Source: Bradyrhizobium sp. | GTDB taxonomy: Bacteria > Pseudomonadota > Alphaproteobacteria > Rhizobiales > Xanthobacteraceae | NCBI RefSeq assembly: GCF_030646015.1 | Contig: NZ_JAUSLT010000073.1 | Location: forward strand, 1 to 59,746 | Length of the DNA stretch: 59,746 nt | Direction: 5' to 3' | Part shown: piece after piece, positions 53,594-59,746 of the stretch | Position numbering within the stretch: the first letter of the stretch is position 1 | Layout of the letters: every line of letters begins with the position of its first letter | Program-made: the position numbers and the translations under genes | The notes under the pieces: model-generated | The model's input: only the letters and a program-made list of their open reading frames with translations | The model's database searches: none | What the model was told of the DNA's origin: nothing

Positions 53594-54547
53594 TCAGTCG
53601 AACAGACTCGACACCGATTCTTCCGCGGCGGTGCGGCCGATGGCTTCGCCGATCAGGCCGGCGATCGACAGCGTGCGGATATTGGGCGCCTTGCTGACCG
53701 CCTCGGTCGGCAGGATCGAGTCGGTGATGACGAGTTCCTTCAGCCGGGAGCCGGCGATCCGGGCGGCGGCGCCGCCGGACAATACGCCATGGGTGATGTA
53801 GGCGTAGACGTCCTTGGCGCCGTTGGCGAGCAGCGCATCGGCGGCGTTCACCAGCGTGCCGCCGGAATCCACGATGTCGTCGATCAGGATGCAGGTATAG
53901 CCGGCGCAATCGCCGATCACGTTCATGACTTCGGATTCGCCGGCGCGTTCGCGGCGTTTGTCGATGATCGCCAGCGGCGCGTTGATGCGCTTGGAGAGGC
54001 CGCGGGCGCGCACCACGCCGCCGACGTCGGGCGACACCACCATGACGTTGGCGAGGTCGAAGCGCTCCTTGATGTCGCGCACCATCAGCGGGGAGGCGTA
54101 GAGATTGTCGGTCGGGATGTCGAAGAAGCCCTGTATCTGCCCGGCGTGCAGGTCGAGCGTCATGACGCGGTCGATGCCGGCGTGGGTGATCAAATTGGCC
54201 ACCAGCTTGGCGGAAATCGGCGCGCGCGAGCCGACCTTGCGATCCTGCCGGGCATAGCCGAAATACGGTATCACCGCGGTGATGCGGCGCGCGGACGACC
54301 GGCGCAGGGCATCGGTGATGATCAGCAGTTCCATCAGATGGTCGTTCGCGGGAAACGACGTCGACTGGATGATGAATGCATCCGAGCCGCGGACGTTCTC
54401 GTGGATCTCGACGAAGATTTCCATGTCGGCGAAGCGCCGGACCACGGCCTTGGTCAGCGGCAGGCCCAACTGCTGGGCAATTTCGTTGGCAAGAACAGGA
54501 TTGGAATTGCCCGCGACGAGCTTGATGGAGCCGTTCTTGGCCGACAT
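53594..54547 (-). CDS. prs: Ribose-phosphate pyrophosphokinase
   Basis: It makes PRPP from ribose 5-phosphate and ATP for nucleotide, histidine and tryptophan synthesis. The protein has 317 residues from the ATG at 54547 (GGAGAGG 7 bases upstream). The frame extends 14 codons upstream without a better start. The signature regions are the flexible catalytic loop [22 protein letters not shown] and the PRPP-binding loop [10 protein letters not shown]. All family residues seem present. Confidence 0.96.
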   Translation of the reverse strand: MSAKNGSIKLVAGNSNPVLANEIAQQLGLPLTKAVVRRFADMEIFVEIHENVRGSDAFIIQSTSFPANDHLMELLIITDALRRSSARRITAVIPYFGYARQDRKVGSRAPISAKLVANLITHAGIDRVMTLDLHAGQIQGFFDIPTDNLYASPLMVRDIKERFDLANVMVVSPDVGGVVRARGLSKRINAPLAIIDKRRERAGESEVMNVIGDCAGYTCILIDDIVDSGGTLVNAADALLANGAKDVYAYITHGVLSGGAAARIAGSRLKELVITDSILPTEAVSKAPNIRTLSIAGLIGEAIGRTAAEESVSSLFD

Positions 54548-54719
54548 CAGGGCCTCTCCCCGCGCCTTGCTGGATACAATGTTCAGCATCTTGGAATACC
54601 CACAGAACCGGCGCGTTTCGACGAGCGAGGTGATATCAAGGAGGGTATCCGGCTGGCAACCGTGGAATCGGGTTTTCTCGGGTTTTCCTGCGCAAAATCA
54701 GGTCCCGGGGCGTTTTTCG

Positions 54720-55358
54720 TTAACGGCCGCTGTAAGCCAGGGCGCTGTCGCTGCCGAGCGAACTGACCGTAAACCCGTCCGAAACGGGGGCGGGGCCGCT
54801 CGCCACCGCCGGGCCGCGCCGGGCGGGCGCCGGGGCGGGCAGGGGCGATTCCGCCGGCGCCGTGCCGTTGATCATGCCGGAGAGGCCGGCAAGGCCGGCC
54901 TGCGCGATTTTCCGCAAAATGAGATCGTCGGCGGCGGCCCAGGCGTCGCGTCCGGCCTTGCCGGCCGGTTCCTCGCCGGACAGCCGCAGCGCGCGTTGCT
55001 GGTCGCGGTCATAGACATCCCAGACCCAGGCGATGGTGGTGCGGCCGCGGCTGACCTGGGCGGCGAGGTAACTGCGCACCCGGTAGGAGGCCGCGCCCTC
55101 GCGGGAGACGATCTGCAGGTTGCGCAGCTTGGATTCGCTGTCGAGTACGCTCACCATCCGCTCGAACACCTGCGGCGGCGGGCCGTCGATCGATTCGAAC
55201 GCCACCGTCGGGCCACCGCCGGCCATCGCCAGGGCGGCGCCGCCCGGAGCGCCGCCGCTGGCGCAGCCGCCGAGCCCGCAGGCGATCGCAAGCAGCGCCG
55301 CCGCGGTAACGGCACGCGCAGGCTTGGCCCGGAACAGGGTTGCGAGAGTGTCCCTCAT
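54720..55358 (-). CDS. Putative lipoprotein
   Basis: The protein has 212 residues with a lipobox LGGC (Cys32 lipidated) after a hydrophobic signal, so it should pass through Lgt and LspA, both encoded in this window. Residues ~50-160 form a small alpha/beta domain (GPTVAFESIDGPPPQVFERM, YDRDQQRALRLSGEE), then a Pro/Ala-rich tail. I recognise no named family. It is monocistronic between prs and pgeF. Confidence 0.82.
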   Translation of the reverse strand: MRDTLATLFRAKPARAVTAAALLAIACGLGGCASGGAPGGAALAMAGGGPTVAFESIDGPPPQVFERMVSVLDSESKLRNLQIVSREGAASYRVRSYLAAQVSRGRTTIAWVWDVYDRDQQRALRLSGEEPAGKAGRDAWAAADDLILRKIAQAGLAGLSGMINGTAPAESPLPAPAPARRGPAVASGPAPVSDGFTVSSLGSDSALAYSGR

Positions 55359-55424
55359 CGCATCCAGCGATATCGTTAAAACGTGTTAAGGTCTAGGGCA
55401 GCGGCATTGTCCGGTTTCGCGACG

Positions 55425-56195
55425 TCACTCCCGCTCCAGCGCGATCGAATGCACATGCCGGCCGTAGTCCGGCTCCTTGCGGTGCACCGAGCGGCGGTAG
55501 CTGTAAAAGCGCTCGTCGGAATAGGTATCGATGCCGGTGTCGTCGATCACGAGGATCCCTGCGTTTTCGAGCCGCATCCGGATCAAGCCGGCGAGGTCGA
55601 ACATCGAATGGCCCTCGCGCGCCGAGGGGATGAAGAAGCGCCCGTTCTCGGCATCGGCCTCAATGAAGCGTTCGACGAATTCGCCGCCGACTTCGTAGGA
55701 GTGCTGGCGGATCAGGGGGCCGATCGCGGCGACGATGCCGCTGCGTTCGGCGCCGAGCTTTTCCATGGCGTCGACCGTGGATTCCAGAATGCCCGATAGC
55801 GCGCCCTTCCATCCCGCATGCGCGGCACCGATCACGCGCGCGGCGGGGTCGACGAACAGGATCGGTCCGCAGTCGGCCGCGGTGGCGCCGATCGCGAGAC
55901 CTTCGGTGCGGGTGACGATGGCGTCGGCGCGCGGCCGCGATCCGCCTTGCCAGGGTTCCGACGCCACCACGACATCGGGCGAATGGGTCTGCCAGAGGCT
56001 GAGGAAATGCGCAGGCGCGACGCCCAGCTGCTCCGCCATGCGGCGGCGGTTTTCCTCGACATGGGCGGGATCGTCGTTGGAGCCGACGCCGCCGTTGAGG
56101 CTGCCATAGAGGCCGCCGGACACGCCGCCCTCGCGGGTGAAGAACGCGTGGCGCAGGCCGGGAATGGCCGAGAGCAGCGGCGATTCCAGCGTCAT
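55425..56195 (-). CDS. pgeF: Peptidoglycan editing factor (PgeF; laccase-domain/DUF152)
   Basis: It is a cytoplasmic zinc enzyme that removes wrongly incorporated L-Ser-containing precursors from peptidoglycan; the family was long annotated as polyphenol oxidase. The protein has 256 residues. The zinc ligands are the Cys in TAADCGPILF, the His in GAAHAGWKG, and the His in LWQTHSPDV. It overlaps the MidA-like gene upstream by 4 bases (ATGA), so it is the third gene of the lgt-midA-pgeF operon. Confidence 0.94.
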   Translation of the reverse strand: MTLESPLLSAIPGLRHAFFTREGGVSGGLYGSLNGGVGSNDDPAHVEENRRRMAEQLGVAPAHFLSLWQTHSPDVVVASEPWQGGSRPRADAIVTRTEGLAIGATAADCGPILFVDPAARVIGAAHAGWKGALSGILESTVDAMEKLGAERSGIVAAIGPLIRQHSYEVGGEFVERFIEADAENGRFFIPSAREGHSMFDLAGLIRMRLENAGILVIDDTGIDTYSDERFYSYRRSVHRKEPDYGRHVHSIALERE

Positions 56196-57328
56196 GGCGC
56201 TTCTGCCTTGGCGTCCTGCTTTTCATCATTGTCGTCGTGGAAGCCGGCCACGTCGTCGAGGTGGGGTTCACAGACCGCGAGCACCTTGAACATCGATCCC
56301 ATGCCGCCGCGGCCGCCGCCGATCAGGCGCTTCAGCGCGCCCGAAATGTCCTCGGAAACCTCGTGGGTGGCCTTCGCCATCAGGGTCACCGCACGGGTCT
56401 CGATGCCGAGCCGCTTGAGAAAATCGCCCTGCGGCACCGGGCCGTGCACCCGTGCGCCCAAATCCTCGGCGGCGCGCACCAGCGCCTGGAAATCGACGTG
56501 GGCGGTGACGTCGGCCTGACCCGGATTCTTCAGGGGATCGGTAAAACTGTGGCGGGCGATGGCCTGAAAGGTATCGCCGGCGTCGCTGCGCAGGTGGCCG
56601 TAGTCGATGATCAGCGCAGCGCCATCCTGGTCGCGCACCCTTGTCGCGATCTTCATGATCTCGGCATCGGGCCGCCACTCGAACACCGCGCCGACCGGGG
56701 CGGCGCGCACCAGCGGCGGCAGCAGCACCTCGAAGCGCGGTGTCGGCTCCGGGGCTGCGCCGAACGCCAGCTTGCCGGTGTCGTCGATTTCGACGGTGCG
56801 TTCGTGCCAGCCGGTCTCGCGCTTCACCACCTGGTGGATCGGCAGCACGTCGAAATATTCGTTGGCGAAGATCACCGAAGGGCCGTCGGGCACCTCGTCG
56901 ATGTGCTCGTGCCAGAAGATGTTGCGCACGCCCGACAGCGTGGCCTTCTGCTTGTCGCGCAGCACCGGATTGATCTCGACCAGATGGATGTTGAGCGACT
57001 GATAGAGCGGCGGCAGCACCCGCAGCGCCCGCAGCGCGTCCGCCATCATGGTGCCGCGGCCGGGCCCGAGTTCGATCAGCCGCAGCAGCGGCGGCGAGCC
57101 GATCGCCTTCCAGATCGACGCCGCCCACAGCCCGAGCAACTCGCCGAACATCTGGCTGACTTCCGGCGCGGTGGTGAAATCGCCCTCGCGCCCCAAGGGA
57201 TCGCGCGAGACATAATAGCCGTGCTTGGGATGGGTCAGGCACAGCTCCATGTAGCGCCAGACCGGCATCGGGCCGGACGATTTTATCAGTTTCTTGATCT
57301 CGGACTGCAGCGGCGAATATTCGTTCAC
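56192..57328 (-). CDS. MidA/NDUFAF7-family SAM-dependent methyltransferase
   Basis: The protein has 378 residues from a GTG at 57328 that overlaps the lgt stop (GTGA). It is the bacterial form of NDUFAF7, an arginine methyltransferase needed for complex I assembly in mitochondria. The SAM-binding motif [19 protein letters not shown] is near residue 90. Further family features are [22 protein letters not shown] and [17 protein letters not shown]. The position between lgt and pgeF is conserved in alphaproteobacteria. The bacterial target is not shown by the sequence. Confidence 0.92.
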   Translation of the reverse strand: MNEYSPLQSEIKKLIKSSGPMPVWRYMELCLTHPKHGYYVSRDPLGREGDFTTAPEVSQMFGELLGLWAASIWKAIGSPPLLRLIELGPGRGTMMADALRALRVLPPLYQSLNIHLVEINPVLRDKQKATLSGVRNIFWHEHIDEVPDGPSVIFANEYFDVLPIHQVVKRETGWHERTVEIDDTGKLAFGAAPEPTPRFEVLLPPLVRAAPVGAVFEWRPDAEIMKIATRVRDQDGAALIIDYGHLRSDAGDTFQAIARHSFTDPLKNPGQADVTAHVDFQALVRAAEDLGARVHGPVPQGDFLKRLGIETRAVTLMAKATHEVSEDISGALKRLIGGGRGGMGSMFKVLAVCEPHLDDVAGFHDDNDEKQDAKAEAP

Positions 57329-58185
57329 GGTGTACCTTGGTTGGCTAATGCGTTCGTCGGCGCCCGGCGGCGTGCCAGCACAATCAGGATAGCTCCGGCA
57401 ATGATCATCGGCACTGATAACAGCATACCCATCGTCAGCCCGCCCCACAAAAATCCGAGCTGGGGGTCGGGTTCGCGGAAAAACTCGGCGGTGATGCGGG
57501 CAAAGGCGTAAATCGCGATAAAACTGCCGAGGATCAGGCCCGGCCGCTTCAGCGCGCCCATCCGGATCATCACCGCAAGGATGATGAACAGCAGGATACC
57601 CTCGAGCCCGGCCTCGTAAAGCTGGCTGGGATGGCGCGGCAGCGGCCCGCCATTGGGAAATACCACCGCCCAGGGCACGCTCGAATCCGCCAGCCGGCCC
57701 CACAGCTCGCTGTTGATGAAATTGGCGAGACGCCCGAGCAACAGACCGATCGGCGCGACCGCGGTGGTGATGTCGCCGAGCGACAGGATCGGGATGCCGT
57801 TCCTGCGGGCGAACCACATCACCGCGGCGACGCAGCCGAGAAAGCCGCCGTGGAACGACATGCCGCCTTTCCACAATTCGAAGATCTCGGCGGGATGCTC
57901 GATGAAGAACGGCAAATTGTAGAACAGCACGTAGCCGGTGCGGCCGCCGAGGATGATGCCGACCGTGACCCAGAGGATGAAATCGTCCATCTGCGGCAGC
58001 GTGATCGGCGCCGGCCCGCCCCATAGCTTCTCGTTCTTGATCAGCGCGCGGGCATAGAGCCAGCCCAGCACGATGCCGCCGATATAGGCCAGCGCATACC
58101 AGCGGATCGCGATCGGCCCGATCGCAATGGCGATCGGATCGAATACCGGAAAGGCGATGGTGAGCGGGACTGCGATCGGAGACAT
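57325..58185 (-). CDS. lgt: Phosphatidylglycerol--prolipoprotein diacylglyceryl transferase
   Basis: It moves diacylglycerol from phosphatidylglycerol to the Cys of prolipoproteins, the first lipoprotein maturation step, in the inner membrane. The protein has 286 residues with seven membrane helices. The start at 58185 ([12 protein letters not shown]) is chosen; a Met ten codons upstream is in frame but less well placed. Family motifs are [10 protein letters not shown] (catalytic His), [14 protein letters not shown] and [12 protein letters not shown]. PgsA at 17.1 kb makes its lipid donor and LspA at 3.7 kb acts next. Confidence 0.95.
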   Translation of the reverse strand: MSPIAVPLTIAFPVFDPIAIAIGPIAIRWYALAYIGGIVLGWLYARALIKNEKLWGGPAPITLPQMDDFILWVTVGIILGGRTGYVLFYNLPFFIEHPAEIFELWKGGMSFHGGFLGCVAAVMWFARRNGIPILSLGDITTAVAPIGLLLGRLANFINSELWGRLADSSVPWAVVFPNGGPLPRHPSQLYEAGLEGILLFIILAVMIRMGALKRPGLILGSFIAIYAFARITAEFFREPDPQLGFLWGGLTMGMLLSVPMIIAGAILIVLARRRAPTNALANQGTP

Positions 58186-58237
58186 TGTCGTTACTACTTC
58201 CGGGCCAGTGAGCATGCCATCGACGCCGGTGCCCCCT

Positions 58238-58381
58238 TCTCCCCTCCCTCCACGCGCCCTTGCGCGTGGCGGGGAGGGGTCGGGGGTGGGGGGTGGCACG
58301 GCATGCTCCGAAGCTGCGGTTGCTGCCGATCGACCCCCCACCCCCGACCCCTCCCCGCCGCTGCGCGGGGGGAGGGGAGAA
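58238..58381. repeat. Family C dispersed inverted-repeat element, copy 3
   Basis: The left half CTCCCCTCCCTCCACGCGCC, then GGGGAGGGGTCGGGGGTGGG, is inverted in CCCCACCCCCGACCCCTCCC, then CGCGGGGGGAGGGGAGA. It lies between lgt and the dienelactone hydrolase gene on the same strand. Confidence 0.87.
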
Positions 58382-58427
58382 GAGTGCACCGTCTCGGGTG
58401 AAATGAAAAATGCTTCAGCGTGTGCCT

Positions 58428-59162
58428 TTATTTCGAGAGGTTGCGCTTGTAGAGCGCCAGCAGCCGTTCCCAGTGCCGCTCGGCCGCGTCGCGGTGGTAG
58501 ACCGGCCGCTTCGGAAAGGCAAAACCGTGATGGGTGCCGGGATAGACCTCGACCTCGGCATTGGCGTCCTTCACGCCCGCCGCGACCTTGTCGATGATTT
58601 CCTGCGGCGCGTAGATGTCGGTCTCGGCGCAGGCGAAATAGAGTTCGGCTTTGGTCTTCTGCCCGGCGAGATGCGGGCTGTCGGGCTGGTCGGTGGCCAG
58701 ATGGGTGCCGTAGATCGAGGCGGCCGCCTTGACCCTGTCCGGAAAATGCGTCGCGGCGTTGATGGCGTAACGGCCGCTCATGCAGTAGCCGACGGTGCCG
58801 ACGATCTGGGTATTCGCCGCCTTCTGGGTGTCGGCCCAGGCGAGCAGGGCGGTGGTGTCTTCCATCACCATGGGGATGTTGATCGAGTTCATGTAGCCGA
58901 ACATCGCCTTGCGCTCGGGCGCTTCCGGGTCGGGCGGGATCGGCCCAATCTCCATGACGCCGGAACGGTAATACAGGTTCGGCAGCATCACGTAATAGCC
59001 CGATGTCGCGAGCCGGCGCGCCATGTCGCGCAGTTCCTCGCGGATCGCCGGCGCGTCCATGTAGAACAGGATGACGGGGAACGGTCCGCCGCGCTCGGGA
59101 TGGCTGATGAAGGTGGTGGTGTGGCCGTCTTTGGTCGGAATCTCGATCTGCTGGTCGATCAT
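58428..59162 (-). CDS. Dienelactone hydrolase family protein
   Basis: The protein has 244 residues from the ATG at 59162 (GAGAAG upstream); the frame goes on upstream but without a good start. It is an alpha/beta hydrolase with the DLH catalytic triad: Cys in GYCMSGRYA, Asp in ETDIYAPQE and His in GTHHGFAF. It may open lactones such as dienelactone of chlorocatechol breakdown, but many members have other or unknown substrates. No catechol-pathway genes are near. Confidence 0.9.
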   Translation of the reverse strand: MIDQQIEIPTKDGHTTTFISHPERGGPFPVILFYMDAPAIREELRDMARRLATSGYYVMLPNLYYRSGVMEIGPIPPDPEAPERKAMFGYMNSINIPMVMEDTTALLAWADTQKAANTQIVGTVGYCMSGRYAINAATHFPDRVKAAASIYGTHLATDQPDSPHLAGQKTKAELYFACAETDIYAPQEIIDKVAAGVKDANAEVEVYPGTHHGFAFPKRPVYHRDAAERHWERLLALYKRNLSK

Positions 59163-59349
59163 GGGACGTTTCTTCTCGTTTCCGGTGGGCGGTTTTGTTG
59201 TTCTTGGCGATGCGGTACGATTGCAAGGAAACAGGATCATGACAAGGCAACTTGACCGTTGCTGGCCCTGATTGGGCTTGAACCGCGCTCGTGGGATCGC
59301 CATTGTCATATCCAGCGTTTTCTTATCTCAGCCGACCGGAGATTTCCTG

Positions 59350-59646
59350 ATGACCCAGACCAGCAATCGGTTTTTCGACGAGATCGGGCGTCTGATGAAC
59401 GACGCGGCGGGCGCCGCCCAGGGCGTCAAGCGCGAGGTCGACACCGTCGTCCGCAACCAGGCCGAGAAAATCCTGCGCGACCTCGACATCGTCAAGCGCG
59501 AGGAGTTCGAGGCCGTCAAGGACATGGCGCGGCTGGCGCGCGAGGAGAACGAGGCCCTGAAGGCGCGGATCGCGGCGCTGGAAGCCAGGCTCGGCGGTTT
59601 CGCGCCGGATGCCGACAGCGCGAGCGCGGGCGGCAGCGCCATCTGA
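59350..59646 (+). CDS. UbiK/BMFP-family accessory protein
   Basis: The protein has 98 residues from the ATG at 59350 (GGAG 8 bases upstream). It has the family features: an N-terminal MTQTSNRFFDEIGRLMNDAA and a C-terminal coiled coil (EEFEAVKDMARLAREENEAL, KARIAALEARL). UbiK of E. coli helps the ubiquinone-biosynthesis complex; the Brucella membrane-fusogenic protein is of the same family. The tail is Gly/Ser/Ala-rich. It is monocistronic. Confidence 0.88.
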   Translation: MTQTSNRFFDEIGRLMNDAAGAAQGVKREVDTVVRNQAEKILRDLDIVKREEFEAVKDMARLAREENEALKARIAALEARLGGFAPDADSASAGGSAI

Positions 59647-59698
59647 GGCGACTGCGCAGGACAATGACGGGTTCACCGTCTCTAACCCGTTCTCCGCT

Positions 59699-59746
59699 CG
59701 TCATCCCCGCGAAGGCGGGGATCCAGTACGCTGCGGCTTTTCGGCT
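59699..59746. repeat. Family A-like repeat arm, truncated by the window
   Basis: CGTCATCCCCGCGAAGGCGG then GGATCCA resembles the left arm of family A. The partner arm would lie beyond the window. Confidence 0.6.

Overview
This window is chromosomal DNA from a high-GC alphaproteobacterium, most likely Bradyrhizobium or a close relative in the Nitrobacteraceae. The evidence is the gene content and order (lspA next to a paired M16 peptidase, pgsA-moaD-moaE-prmB, an FMN riboswitch before a type II lumazine synthase, form I cox genes). The intergenic regions also carry dense inverted-repeat elements of the kind seen in these genomes. About 60 genes are supported. No tRNA, rRNA, CRISPR array, insertion sequence or prophage was seen.

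Layout. 1-8700 (all minus): two M16 peptidases (the distal one cut by the window edge), a secreted hypothetical protein, lspA, ileS and ribF with a small acyltransferase fragment. 8.9-15.3 kb: a lone CheY, a TipF-like EAL protein with a HAD hydrolase, a YihY/holin-like pair and an omega-amino-acid:pyruvate aminotransferase. 15.4-20 kb (minus): pgsA-moaD-moaE-prmB and uvrC. 20-25 kb: an Omp25-like porin, a cold-shock protein, rlmJ, an RNase T2 and small secreted proteins. 25.3-29.4 kb: marR, an OmpR-type regulator and a histidine kinase, divergent from ilvE. 29.7-35 kb: hisS with an apparent one-base deletion, a tautomerase, a thioesterase, proC, ybjN, and the riboswitch with ribH.

35.3-43.7 kb is the most notable locus: an MHYT-LytTR membrane regulator followed by coxM-coxS-coxL-coxD-coxE-coxF. 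The CoxL protein has the AYRCSFR active-site loop of genuine (form I) Mo-Cu carbon monoxide dehydrogenase. A 13-bp perfect direct repeat with a 21-bp period lies just upstream of coxM and is a candidate binding site for the LytTR regulator. The moaD/moaE genes in the same window supply part of the molybdopterin pathway the enzyme needs.

43.9-59.7 kb: an SDR, a tiny unknown gene, a CorA-type transporter, an aldo/keto reductase, a membrane-anchored coiled-coil protein with an internal duplication, an MFS transporter, a PRC-barrel protein, a PAP2-like protein, a REC protein, prs, a lipoprotein, the overlapping lgt-midA-pgeF operon, a dienelactone hydrolase and a UbiK-like protein. At least six families of inverted-repeat elements of about 70-165 bp sit between genes, including one inside the cox operon between coxL and coxD.
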